A stretch of 64,000 bases of DNA from Salvia splendens (GCF_004379255.2 NC_056042.1:32219928-32283927), one strand, 5' to 3'. Shown: positions 46,278 to 57,586, numbered from the stretch's first letter. Notes: generated by a model from the letters alone, not told the origin. Program-made: numbers and translations.

Positions 46278-49121
46278 TGTTAAGGACTTAATTCCTTAAA
46301 GGTGATCGGCGGCGTGTTGCTCGGCGATCAAGACAAACTTCCGGCGTCTTGAGATAGGATCGGCGGTGATTCTAGGGTTGAGAATACTCCGGCGTCAAAT
46401 TAGGATCGGCGGAGGGAATCCAAAATTAGAATTGGAAAACACACGTTATCTTTGGGAGAGAAAATATTTCATTAATTGATTGAATGAATAAAAAAGATAA
46501 CAGTCTATCCTATTTATAATGCTACTGACTTAATGAACAAGAAAATAAAGATATAGAAAAAGATATGCTAAATCCCTATAATATCTAAACTAAATAATAA
46601 TAATAGAGGTTCGTATCAACTCCCCTCACGGTTAAAATCCACCTTGTCCTCAAGGTGGGAACCAAGAAGCAAAAAGGAGAGTTGAAAGCAGAAGCTTCGG
46701 CGAGGCAACTCCTCCTGGATCAAACACACACCGAGCAGATGAACGTCTCCCTTCTTCACTTCCATAAAAAATTAACAAAGGAGACCCAACTTTGTCGGAA
46801 AAATTCCTTGCCAAATCGAAAATCTTGTTCATGCCTCCCAGAATGCCCAAGCATGGCATGTCATCACTCGGAGGGATCAACCTTGCATCTTTGTCGAGCG
46901 ATGTTGATCGATGATTCATACTTGGAACATCACCGACATTCAAATCCACATAGACACAAGCAATTACGGGCAAATCAGTGTAAGCACCATCTCCTTTCTT
47001 GCCCCAACCATTTCCAAAAATATTTTTGGATGACACTTGAACAACATTGAGTGAGGCGATGACCTTCTTCACTTCATCAGTGGAATCGTCCTCCTCTACA
47101 TCATCTAACAATGCATCTTCCTCATTTTCTTTACTCATATCGGGGCTGCACGGTTGGTAGATTTCATCAAAAGATGAAACTTGTTGGTCTTCGAGTCTGT
47201 CATCTCTACCTTCCCTAGATCCCCGATTCTCATTAGGCAAGCCACGATCCATGAGTTTCTTTGCTACTGTCTCTAATATGGAGTTCTCCGAATCACAACG
47301 CTCCTCCTCTAATATGGAGTCCTCTGAATCACAAAGCTCTGCATCTAATATGGAGTCCTCTGAATCACAAAGCTCCTCGTCGCCGTCTCGTGTTGGCGAA
47401 TGCATGTGAGTAACGACCTCTCCATAACATCTGCCCTCATCTACCTCACTCCGAAAGCGATGCGGCAATGGAGGCTGCGGCAAAGGTCGGAATTTTACAA
47501 ACCCACAAACAATGGGATCCACATGTGTTGGTGGTTCATGTGACGAGTAGTCCGATGTGGGGACAGATCCCGATGGAAGCTGAGAAGGGGGCTGCGAAGA
47601 GGAGACCCGTAGCTGCCCTCGAGGCCCCCGATTCTGCCAAGGCCAACGCGAACTCGTAGGCGTTGTCGATGGCTGGCCACGACCTACCTGAATGTCTGCT
47701 AACTCCAACGTTAAGGCCATCGCGGCTGCAAGCGACGAGGGGCGATGTAACTGCAGACGCTCTTGCATGTCTGGTTTAAGGCCAGCGACAAAGAGTGTGA
47801 ATAACTCTGATTCCGGGACCCCTTGCACCCTGTTGAGGTACCTGTCGAAAGTATCATGATATTCCCGCACTGTTCCTGTCTGCGTAAGCTTGGCGAGAAG
47901 CCCATAATAATTCTTAAAACTCTGCCCGTCAAAACGATGCCATACATCTTCCAAAAAATCATGCCACGCGACGAAATAGTTGTTTGCACAATAATTGAAA
48001 ACCCACTCCGCCGCCGGCGGATCAAACAACATTACGGCGTAGTGCAGGCGCTCAGCGTCGGGCATCATAACGTGGTCGAAGTAGTACTGAACCCTCGACA
48101 CCCAATTAGTATCGTCCGATCCATTGAATCGAGGTGGGTGCATCTTAACCCTCTGAGGTTTCTCTTAGCCCGCAACGTGGGACTTGTAACGATGCGGTGG
48201 GTCCCAACACGTGGCGGGGCGGGCGAAATTGTGATGTCTTTCCCCCTGAAATTCCCAGCCATGGCCTATACGGCTCTTCTCCTCGCGACGCGGCCCTTCT
48301 AGGAAACCAAGATTAGGGTTTCTCGGCTGAAACCCTTTCTCCCGCGGTCTCCTTCTTCTATTATCGTCCCATGGTGGTTCATCCCCATCGTCGAACCCTA
48401 ACGGCACGTCAGAGTCGCGCGTTATCGCAGGAGCTAGATTCCCGAATTTTCGATCTGCCTCCTCCATCCATACGTCGAACTGATCAAGTTTTTCCAGAAC
48501 CCGATCCAATTTGCTGCCTACGTGATCATCGTGATGGGTCTTTTCCATTGTGCGACCCTCTATGTCACCGTCGTCCCCTGACGATCGGTAGTTCCCGCTA
48601 CCATCGCGGCAGCCTCTGAAGGGTGGACGACCTCCGAACCTGTTAACCGGGTACGAATCGTTCCGATTCTGTCCCCAAACTGATTTTCCGTTGTTGTTGT
48701 AGCGCTTCATGAGTACTGGATGAAAGCACCAGTTGTTAAGGACTTAATTCATTAACGGTGATCGGCGGCGTGTTGCTCGGCGATCAAGACAAACTTCCGG
48801 CGTCCTGAGATAGGATCGGCGGTGATTCTAGTTTCGTGCTGTGCGCGGAACTCCTCCGTCGGGCAGCGGCAAAACTAGGGTTGAGAATACTCCGGCGTCA
48901 AATTAGGATCGGCGGAGAGAATCCAAAATTAGAATTGGAAAACACACGTTATCTTTGGAAGAGAAAATATTTCATTAATTGATTGAATGAATAAAAAAAA
49001 TAACAGTCTATCATATTTATAATGCTACTGACTTAATGAACAAGAAAACAAAGATATAGAAAAAGATATACTAAATCTATATAATATCTAAATTAAATAA
49101 TAATAATAGAGGTTGGTATCA
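46278..49121 (-). mobile_element. Non-autonomous LTR retrotransposon with gag only (TR-GAG type)
   Basis: The LTRs are 46278-46618 and 48734-49121, running TGTTAAGG ... TATCA on the plus strand. A perfect 5-base target duplication GAGTA is at 46273-46277 and 49122-49126. The element is oriented on the minus strand. After the 5' LTR (right) comes ACTGGTGCTTTCATCC, a plausible primer site. A purine-rich CCGTGAGGGGAG tract precedes the 3' LTR (left). The two-kilobase interior encodes gag but no protease, reverse transcriptase or integrase. The left LTR lacks about 46 bases that the right LTR has near 48830-48876. Movement would need enzymes from an autonomous relative. Confidence 0.92.
46650..48710 (-). 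pseudogene. Retrotransposon gag polyprotein, split by one in-frame stop
   Basis: From the ATG at 48710, a 181-codon frame (basic, Gly/Arg/Asn-rich, with a KLDRVLEKLDQFDVWMEEAD coiled-coil stretch) ends in TAA at 48165-48167. The same frame then continues for 497 more codons from 48143. The second part opens with the retrotransposon gag core (PPRFNGSDDTNWV, YYFDHVMMP, WHDFLEDVWHRFD, YHDTFDRYLNRVQGVPE, LFVAGLKPDMQ), as in Ty3/gypsy gag. After it lie a Pro/Ser-rich linker, three CDSE-SIL repeats near residues 263-300 of that part, and an acidic tail. No CCHC zinc knuckle is visible. The single stop suggests either recent inactivation or readthrough. Confidence 0.87.
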
Positions 49122-49126
49122 GAGTA

Positions 49127-50256
49127 TTTTTATTTTCTCAATCAAAATTAATAGTACTATTAATAAGCGCAAGTAATTGAGATCATTAATAGAGAAATAC
49201 TTGAAATAATAATTGTTCAATTCATATGCTATGAGCCTATGACGAAGCGAATTGATTTTATTTTATTTTTTTTGAATGGTTACGTGTTATTCTTTGTCCA
49301 TTACCTTGTTCCTTTAAAACACGCTTCTGTAAATAATTATTCAGTTAAGAATTAAAGTGTTCGAAAATAGAAAAAAATGTAACGTATTAGTTTAACTTTC
49401 CATTAAAGCAATAATTAAAACAATGTAAGCAATCTCACGTATTCACGACTATTGTATAGTGGACTTTCGACACCAAAGAAAGCTAAAATATGATAATTTA
49501 AAATTTTTAGTGTCCTTTCTTTAATACTTATTCATTTTACTTTTTTTTTTAAATTTCTGGCTAGCTAGCTTTTCTTGTATGTATTGCATTTGGATACTTA
49601 TTATTTTCTAGAAAGGATAGAGAGAAATTAATTAAAGATCATTATTGTTAGAACTTGTTAATTAGATGCTTATCATATTTAAACATTACGAATGAGCTTA
49701 AATAGTGTTAGTTCAATAATTACTAATTAAGCCATTATGAATAAGCTATACGTTGCAACTTATGATATATTTAAACTCTACGAAATTGTCTATTGTTGCA
49801 ATTAAGGCTTTGGTTCAAATTTTAGTTGTGTTTCATATGTTTTATTCTTTTTGATTTTTGATCTATAGAGTATAGTCATTAGATCACTTTATTTTGGGTA
49901 GATGATCTCCAATACTTCTATTATCCGCTTTTTATATCAAAATAGAAGGGACCTCGTGAAACCAAATACTCTTTGGTGAATGAGGATTGACGACTGCATG
50001 TTTGGACAGTACGTTCAATATGTGTTTGCTGCTCATTTGTTTATGTAATAACTATATATAGAAAATTTTGATTTATTATATTTTATTATTTATAATTTGA
50101 ACTGTTCATGTGTCTTTAGCTCGACATCTATTTGGCTTGAATGTTTTATACTACTACTACTGCATAGCAAAAACTAAGTCATTAACTATACATTTATAAA
50201 GACTGAACCAAAGATCTCAAGTTAAAGTAAGAATTTTAGGATTGAGGGGTTCATAT
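49127..50256. other. Intergenic AT-rich DNA
   Basis: No gene or repeat structure was recognised. Confidence 0.6.
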
Positions 50257-50616
50257 TGTTGGCAATTGAAACATAAAATGACATAAAAAATATCTCACAT
50301 CGGTGTACACAAAGAGCTTAATCCACTATATAAGTCTCATGGGCCTCTTCTCCTATCACCAATTGGTTTTAGGATGGAACACATGGATTTCTATCATGGT
50401 TTAGAGCGGGTCGGCGACTGTGGGTCAAATTTAACTGACCCAACAGTATATCTGGGCTAAAACCGAAAAAATGACTGACCCAGCAGTATATCTGGACTTA
50501 AAAATTTGGGTCAGTGGTCCAACCGATCGGAAAAAAAATTGGGCCAGTTGTCCAATCCATGGGTCACTCCTCCTATAACTAATTGGTTTTAGGATGGAAC
50601 TCATGGATTTCTATCA
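50257..50616 (+). mobile_element. TRIM-type retroelement, family 2, copy 2
   Basis: The left LTR 50257-50396 (TGTTGGCAATTGAAAC ... TTTCTATCA) is followed by a mutated primer site (TGGTTTAGAGCGGGTC). The right LTR is truncated to about the last 70 bases. A perfect 5-base duplication CATAT flanks the element (50252-50256 and 50617-50621). The interior repeats the TGACCCA..CAGTATATCTGG motifs seen at 38096-38540. Confidence 0.87.
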
Positions 50617-50621
50617 CATAT

Positions 50622-52920
50622 TTATGAGTAGATTCTCTGCGTGATTTATTATTAAGCAAGAATATTAACCATTTTGAAATATTAACAAAAGATTTGAAAT
50701 GATGCAACAATGTCTAACCTTTTAATTTGTTGTAGAACTAAAACCTCCAGCCTTTTCCAATTGAAACTTATTTACAATGTTAAAATTATATACTGTAGTT
50801 GATTTGTTTCTCAAACGCCGTTTGCATTCATTTAATCATTTTCATATATTTTCTCGTTTGATCACCTATATTTTTGCCTCATTTGAACTCATTTAAAACC
50901 ATCTAATTAATTGTGATTAGTGATGCAGTATATGTTATGTTTAAAGTTAAAGCTAATCTGATCATAACCCAAAAACAACAGAATGATCAATGGCAATAGT
51001 GGTTGAATTGAATATTTTTAAACAAATCACGAATGGAGCCAATCCTCATGACTGCTATTGGGTAGCCTTTATCATTAATTAATACTAAATACTGATGGAT
51101 CAATCATTACATTAAAAATCTCTACATTTAAGTGTTCTAATTATGTTTCTTTACACCGTGAAAATGGTGGCGTTTTCTAACAATATAACTACATATCAAA
51201 TATAAAACTCAAGGATTTTAATTATGTTAAATTCTTTTACTTCGTGTCAGAAAAATGGTGGAGTTTTGTGGTTAGAAATGAGCACACCTGATGTTGCTAA
51301 TTACACACTCGAAAAAAAAAAGTAGAGATGCAAATTACAAAAAAAAAAAAAAAATTGTGTCCATTTACAAATATACAATAATCATCCATTTGAAACGTAT
51401 ATCGATCATGTGGCATTTAATTTCTCAAAACTAAATTTTAGTCTCATGAAAAATTAATTAAAGCTTCAAGTTTAATCATATACTAGTATTATTTTGTTTG
51501 AATTTTAAATCTCTATGTTACGGATCGCACCGTTTAGTATTTCTCACAAGGATACGACCTTTAATCGTGTTATCGTGTAAGTAATTAAGGATTATGTTGA
51601 TGTAGTATATTAATATTTATAAAATTTGTATATAAAACCCACTTCTCGACAAATTAAATATATCATTTGGCAGGAGATGTTATCTACTAGTCTTAAGATA
51701 AAGTTAAAAAAAGTCAAAATCATAAAGAGGGTTAATTCAGAAGTTAAAAATTTGTGGATAATAATAACACATATACTATACATGCATGTAACTCTTTGCA
51801 AGTAATAACTAACCTAATTGGATAATATGCAAGCAAGCTAATGCTGAGATTGCATAATTAAATTTGACCAACATATATTTCAAATTAAAATTGACCCCCT
51901 ATCTACCCATTATTTAAGCACGTGAACATGTTACTTAACACCTTTGGTCTACGCCTCCAGCGTGCCCTAGTGTAACAACTCAACATTTTCTTTAATCAAC
52001 AACTTTTTATATATGTTGTGACACCATCATGGATCCATTATAGTGTTTAAAAAAACAAAGTAGTTAGACCCAAGTGCAAGAGAGGAAGCACCCAGTATAT
52101 ATATATCCTATTAATTTTTCAAATTTGTGATAATACTTATGTGCTTTGTAAAAAAAATTAAAACACGAAAATAATATTTGAGATTGTTAAATATGCCACA
52201 CAATGTAACATTTTCATAATATTTTAAGTTTTAAAAATATACTCGGTTCCTTTTTTAGTGAATAATATTATCAGAAGTGTAGAAATATAAAATTACTGTT
52301 TGTGGACTTTTACTTAACTCGTTAATATAAACACAACTAACCTTAGTTAATTCTATTCAATTGTGGCTATTCATCATATCTACACACTAAAGCCAAGTGT
52401 TAGTTAGTTTTTTTAAATACCCGCTTCGTTTTATTCTAAGTGAAATATTTTTGTTATTATCACGAGATTTAATTCTTTGTTGTTTTGTCAATTAAGTAAA
52501 GAGACAAAAAAATTAGATAAAACAATTATTTTAAAAATGTATAGTCTAAAATGAAACAAAGAATCATTAATAATAATTTCTCATTTATTTTGTGACCGTG
52601 GTAATTAGAATTCTTGTCTAAATGAGAAGTTGTCCGACTCGATAAGCTAGTTATAAATACTAATGAACTAGTTATTACTTAATTAATTTATGACCTCCAC
52701 TCGAATGTGAATACAGCTCATTTCAATCATATAATTTCAGTGGGGATAGGAAACAAAAGCAAGATTATAAATTCCAAATCAATAACAATATTAGTCTTCA
52801 ATTAGTATATTGAATACCACCACTTGTTGGTAAAATAAAAGCATATAGCTTACATAAGTGCTTTTGATTTTTCTTGCAAAGCATTTAGTCTCCCATAGTG
52901 GTTTAGGTATGTACACATAC
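50622..52920. other. Intergenic AT-rich DNA upstream of the TED7-like gene
   Basis: No coding signal is seen. The right end is the promoter region of the TED7-like gene. Confidence 0.6.
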
Positions 52921-52928
52921 TATAAATA
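52921..52928 (+). promoter_or_regulatory. TATA box of the TED7-like gene
   Basis: TATAAATA lies 93 bases upstream of the ATG at 53014. An initiation site near 52950 would give a short leader of about 60 bases. Confidence 0.75.
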
Positions 52929-53013
52929 TATATCCCATAACCCTAATCCCATTATCCACAACTTTAAATTCAAGAATTTGGAAAGTGATTAATCACTAAT
53001 CCAAAACCTCACA

Positions 53014-53829
53014 ATGCCCTCCCCTAGAAGCATCAAGCTAGATAACTACTACTACTCCTCCCCACCACCACCACCACCCTCAACTCCTCCTCCTCCTCCT
53101 CCTCCTCCTCCTCCATCTCCGTGCCCCCCGCCCCCATCCAGCCCGCCTCCTCCTCCGTGCCCCCCGCCCCCACCCAGCCCACCCCCTCCCCCTAGCCCAC
53201 CACCCCCTCCCCCACCATGCTACAACAAGAAACACTGCGGTGGCGGCGGGGGCCACCACCACCACCCACCCGCCTCCCCACCAACCACGCCACCACAATA
53301 CCCGCCAAAAACGCCACCTGGCGGCCCGGCTGCTCCGCCAAAACCCACCCATCCACCAAAACCTAGCCCGCCGGAAAAGCCACCAAAACCCGAAACTCCG
53401 GCTTATCCGCCGGGAAAGCCACCGAAGCCCGGAACTCCGGCGAAGCCGCCGAAGCCGGCGTATCCACCCCACTCGGCGCCGCCGCCGGGGTCGCCGGAAT
53501 ATCCACCATACCCATACCCTCACTATCCGCCGATATCCCCATCAGTCCCCGGCGTCCCCAACACTCCGCTCACTCCGTTCCCGCCGCCCAGCGTGCTGAC
53601 GCCTCCCGGCGGCGGCGGCGGAGGGCACGACCACACCACCATCATCGCCGTGTGCGTCTCCCTCGGCGGCGCCTTCTTCCTCGCCTTCCTCGCGGTGGGG
53701 CTCTTCTGCTTGGCCAAGAAGAAGAAGAAGCCGGTCATGGTTCCCGCGGCGCACCCGCACGGAGGGGAGGGCAGCGGCCCACACGGCGACGGCGGCGCGG
53801 CGCATGGAGGCGGGCATGATTACAGTTAA
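53014..53829 (+). CDS. Proline-rich single-pass membrane protein, TED7-like
   Basis: Single-exon, 271 aa. Residues 15-70 are almost entirely proline with Ser, Cys and Thr. Residues 85-195 are Pro/Lys/Gly-rich with PPKP and TPAKPPKP repeats, like hybrid proline-rich cell-wall proteins. A His/Gly patch (HCGGGGGHHHH) lies near 74-84. One hydrophobic segment (IIAVCVSLGGAFFLAFLAVGLFCLA, about 210-234) is followed by KKKKK and a His/Gly-rich tail. There is no cleavable signal peptide. This layout matches TRACHEARY ELEMENT DIFFERENTIATION-RELATED 7 proteins, which act at secondary wall thickenings of xylem vessels and are reported to contact cellulose synthase. The identification rests on architecture and the VSLGG-FFLAFLA segment; a generic extensin-like protein is the alternative. 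GC-rich coding sequence in an AT-rich setting reflects proline codons. Confidence 0.8.
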   Translation: MPSPRSIKLDNYYYSSPPPPPPSTPPPPPPPPPPSPCPPPPSSPPPPPCPPPPPSPPPPPSPPPPPPPCYNKKHCGGGGGHHHHPPASPPTTPPQYPPKTPPGGPAAPPKPTHPPKPSPPEKPPKPETPAYPPGKPPKPGTPAKPPKPAYPPHSAPPPGSPEYPPYPYPHYPPISPSVPGVPNTPLTPFPPPSVLTPPGGGGGGHDHTTIIAVCVSLGGAFFLAFLAVGLFCLAKKKKKPVMVPAAHPHGGEGSGPHGDGGAAHGGGHDYS

Positions 53830-55351
53830 CTAATTGTGTGATTAAAATAAAATGTGTGAATGTTTATGTGTTTTCTCTCTAGTCAATGCTGTTGCTCTCT
53901 TGTGATTTTTTTATTTGTTGCATTGATTTTGAATAAATACTTTATTTGTATATTTCGTTTGGATTTAAATTAGTGAAATGTTAATGTTGGAGTTGTATTG
54001 ATTTCAATATTTGATCCAATCAATTGCTTGTATTAATGGCACATATATATTCAATGTTTTTCGTCGACTTAAATATTAGACGGTATAGAGATTAGTATAA
54101 TAATAATAATAATAAAAAATGTCGAATTATGTCCTAAATTTGAAATTCTCTCTTACATATTACTCATAATCTCATACATATTGCTAGTTTAGGCAACAAT
54201 ATGGAGTAACACACATCGATAACATTTTTCGAATTGATATGCAATTACTTACAAAAAAGAATATGATTAATGTTTCTTGGAAGATTTTTATGTGTAGAAT
54301 CTCACAATTCTAACAAATTAAATGAAAAAATGGGCCTAAAAATACAATTGGATTGTGATTTCAGTCTTTATTAATTAGCGTCGCTCAAACATATTTGAGA
54401 TTTGCGGAGGTAGGCAATTATATGGTGGAATGATTTAATAAATTGATTATAACATGATAACTAATACATTGTCGTGACATGTTTCAATGGTGAAGACTAA
54501 TATTTTTATAATGCATTTTCCCCTCAAGGGTGGCATGTGGATTTTTGGATCTATGATCCAACGGCTTTGTCTATTGACTTTTTGTCACACACATTACTTG
54601 GAGCATTGCATTAGCATTTAAATTATACTCCATATATACTTTTTAATTCTTATTTTTTCCACTATATATTGATTACGTGAAATAAAATTATAAATCGATA
54701 TGTATTAGTATTATCTATGTTGACGTGTTAATATATATATTTGAAAATTCCAATTTTTCATGACTTAGTTAAATGAACTTAATGCTCATGAGTTTTTGGG
54801 TAAAGTGAGTATTTTCAATAGCAAATGTAGGTACTAGTCTAATTAATATTTCTCTTTTATTTTATGCTATTTCCATTCATAATTAATAATCTTATTTTTC
54901 TTTTATTTTAGCGTGGCTATGAATTTTAGCTATCTTCAATTTTATATTAAAACACATATTCAGTACTAAAATTATTAGTAATGAACGGATGAAGTAGTAG
55001 GAGTATAATTTTACGTGTTCAATTTATCAGTCTATGTATAATCTGATTTTGTACCTTGGAACCAATAATTTGTGATTTATTAATATAGAAAAGTAGGGAC
55101 CACAGCCCCACCATTCAAATTCTTTGATTTACATATTGCAATATTAAATTTTAAGATACCATTAGTGTCTATCTGGATACACTGCATAAAGCGACAACAG
55201 AATAAAAAGAGAGAGTGAAAGTGAAAGTCACAGAGCAAAGAATTTAAAAAGAACTAAGAAATATAGAAGGAGAGACGTGTCGAAGATGAGAATTGAGATT
55301 TATGAATGAGATGGTTGCCAATTATAAGAATGAGATGGTTGCCAATTATAA
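53830..55351. other. 3' flank of the TED7-like gene and intergenic DNA
   Basis: Candidate polyadenylation signals are AATAAAAT at about 53846 and AATAAAT near 53932. The rest is AT-rich and no gene is seen. A short direct repeat (GAATGAGATGGTTGCCAATTATAA, twice) lies at about 55302-55351. Confidence 0.65.
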
Positions 55352-57325
55352 GGCCATCTGCAACACTATCAATTATTCGTCCCTTAAATTACTATTCATA
55401 GGTCCTATTGTACTTTTTTACTACATCTCTTAATTAAGGAATGAAACCTGCAACCCTCTGTCCCTTAAATTACTATTCGTTCAATTTCATTTTTTATTTT
55501 TATTTCCAATCAAATTAAATTAATAAAAACACACTTCATTAAATAAAATAAACTTACAACATAAAATTCGTAAAAAAAACATAATTTAATAATTTCCTAA
55601 AACATTAAAAATACATAATTTAATAATCTCCTCCGCCAAATTTTGCCCAAATGTGCTCCATTAGATCATCTTGGAGTTGGGCGTGGGAGGAAGAGTCACG
55701 TGTCCTTGCCCGAATAGACAACCGTTCTTGTATAGATGGATGCACTCCACTGTGTGGCGGACTACTTGCGGTAGAGCTTCCGGGGGCTTCAGGTTCGAAC
55801 CAATTTCCCGCCTAGGGTCCTTCGTCTTGGACAATCATGTTGTGCAAGATTATGCACGTATACATGATGTCGACCATGCTCCCCATGAACCACGTACGAG
55901 CCGGGACTTTGATAATGTTGAAGCGCGCTTGGAGAACCCCGAACGCCCGCTCCACATCCTTCCGAGCAGCCTCCTGCTTCTGCGCAAAAAGCGCCCGCTT
56001 TGCGTTCACCGGCCTGGTGCACGTATTCACGAAGGTTGGCCACTTCGTGTAGATGTCGTCGGCAAGATAGTAACCCATTTTATAGCGCCGGTTGTTAGTG
56101 GTGAAGTTGATGGCCGACGCTTTACCATCCAAAACTTCGGCGAAGAGGTCGGATTGGTGGAGCACGTTTATGTCGTTGTTCGAGCCGGGGACCCCGAAGT
56201 ACGCATGCCAGATCCATAGCCGGTAGTCGGCAACGACCTCGAGTATAACGGTGGGGTGGGTGCCTTTGTGGCCGCTCGTGTACGACCCCCTCCACGCCAC
56301 CGGGCAATTCTTCCATTGCCAGTGCATGCAATCGACGCTGCCAAGTATCCCGGGGAATCCGTGCACTTCTTCGTGAAGGCGGAGCAGTAACTGACAATCT
56401 ATCGTGCTTGGCTTCCGGAGAAATTCGTCGGTGAAGGCTGCCCGGACACCTTTGCAGAATTGGAGCAAGCACATTCTCCAAGTGTTTTCTCCAATGTGGA
56501 GGTATTCGTCGAACACATCCGTCGTTTGTCCAGTCGCAAGCTGACGGATTGCTGCAGTACATTTCTGCAACGTCGTGTGGCTGGGACGGCCGACGGCGTC
56601 GAACCTTTCTTGGAAGAACTCTTCCCGGGCCGCCAATGTATTTGCGATGCGGAGAAATAGCGGTCGCCGCATGCGGAAACGGCGATGGAAGTAGGTATCT
56701 CCCCACACCGGGTTATCGCTGAAGTAGTCGCTGACTAACCTTCCGGCGGCTTTCTCCCGGTTACGATGGATGTAAGTTCGGGAGCGTCTTTGGGACGGTG
56801 CGGCTTCCTCCGCCTCCCGGCGTCGATCTTCTTCAAGTGATTCTTCCATTATTCGACGCATTTGCTCATATGGATCCATTAGATCGATTAAATTTGGGGG
56901 AAGAATAAAAGAGATTATTTGAGATGAAAATTGGAGAGGAAAGAGAGAGGATTTGAGAGATTTAGATGTGTGTTTGTGTGTGAAATGAGGATGAAATATG
57001 AGTATTTATAGAGTAAAAAAGAAAAAGAAAAGAAAACGGTCGAAAACGGTAATATTACCGTTTTCGAATTTTAATTTTTATTTAATTTGATTTTTTTTTA
57101 AAAAAATGAATTATTGCGTCAGCGTGACGAAACCCACTCGCGGGCCGGCGAGTGGGCGTCACGCATGGCCTGGGAGCGCGCCACGTCGCGGGAGCGCGTG
57201 GCGAGACGTCTCGCGCTGCGTTCCGGCGGGATGGTGACGGGACGGGACGCTGCAACGCGTCCCGCCACCGTTTTGTCACGGAGGAACGAAATTCGGGCCA
57301 CCCGCGTAACGCATTGCAGGTGGCC
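55352..57325 (-). mobile_element. PIF/Harbinger element carrying only the transposase
   Basis: Terminal inverted repeats GGCCATCTGCAACAC (55352) and, from the right end on the other strand, GGCCACCTGCAATGC (57325) are flanked by the 3-base duplication TAA (55349-55351 and 57326-57328). The element encodes a DDE transposase on the minus strand but no Myb-like ORF1. A TATAAATA box on the minus strand near 57004-57011 precedes the gene. The TIR resembles that of the 19660-21457 element (both have CATC-GCA) but is not the same. Confidence 0.88.
55812..56879 (-). CDS. PIF/Harbinger DDE transposase (DDE_Tnp_4 / plant transposon protein), C-terminus cut by a stop
   Basis: 355 codons from the ATG at 56879. 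The N-terminal part has an HTH-like region (WGDTYFHRRFRMRRPLFLRI). Catalytic motifs are in order: GSVDCMHWQWKNCP (first Asp), VPGSNNDINVL (second Asp), GYYLADDIYTKWPTF, and KDVERAFGVLQARF (Glu). The frame ends at TAG (55812-55814) after IVQDEGP. Downstream in the same frame, about 62 more codons continue to TAA at 55620 and end in a DLMEHIWAKFGG-like tail, which is the usual C-terminus in this family. The stop is therefore probably a point mutation of a Glu codon. The catalytic core is complete, so activity cannot be excluded. Confidence 0.9.
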   Translation of the reverse strand: MDPYEQMRRIMEESLEEDRRREAEEAAPSQRRSRTYIHRNREKAAGRLVSDYFSDNPVWGDTYFHRRFRMRRPLFLRIANTLAAREEFFQERFDAVGRPSHTTLQKCTAAIRQLATGQTTDVFDEYLHIGENTWRMCLLQFCKGVRAAFTDEFLRKPSTIDCQLLLRLHEEVHGFPGILGSVDCMHWQWKNCPVAWRGSYTSGHKGTHPTVILEVVADYRLWIWHAYFGVPGSNNDINVLHQSDLFAEVLDGKASAINFTTNNRRYKMGYYLADDIYTKWPTFVNTCTRPVNAKRALFAQKQEAARKDVERAFGVLQARFNIIKVPARTWFMGSMVDIMYTCIILHNMIVQDEGP

Positions 57326-57332
57326 TAAGATA

Positions 57333-57586
57333 CTCCCTCCGTTTCATAGTAATGGAGGCGTTTCTTTTCGGTACGGAGATTAAGAAAAATTGTATTAGGT
57401 GTGTTAAGTGAAGGGAGAATAAAGTGGAAAATGAAAAAAGGTAGAAAGATGAAGAGAGAAAAAAGTAAGTGATAATAAAGTAGGTGTGGAAAAATGTGTT
57501 GACTTTTACTAAAAAGAGAAATGACTCTATTACTATGGAACGTACCAAAATGGCAAAATAACTCTATTACTATGGAACGGAGGGAG
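57333..57586. mobile_element. TA-flanked Stowaway-like MITE, 254 bases
   Basis: CTCCCTCCGTTTCATAGTAA to ACTATGGAACGGAGGGAG, flanked by TA. The interior matches 43943-44195 closely. It sits only a few bases beyond the Harbinger element. Confidence 0.88.

Noticed and set aside
53080..53523. Arg/Trp-rich 147-residue frame on the minus strand
   Set aside because: It is antisense to the proline codons of the TED7-like gene and has no independent support.
57082..57383. Overlapping GC-rich frames at the right end of the transposase element
   Set aside because: They lie in the GC-rich subterminal region of the Harbinger element and have no homology or start context.
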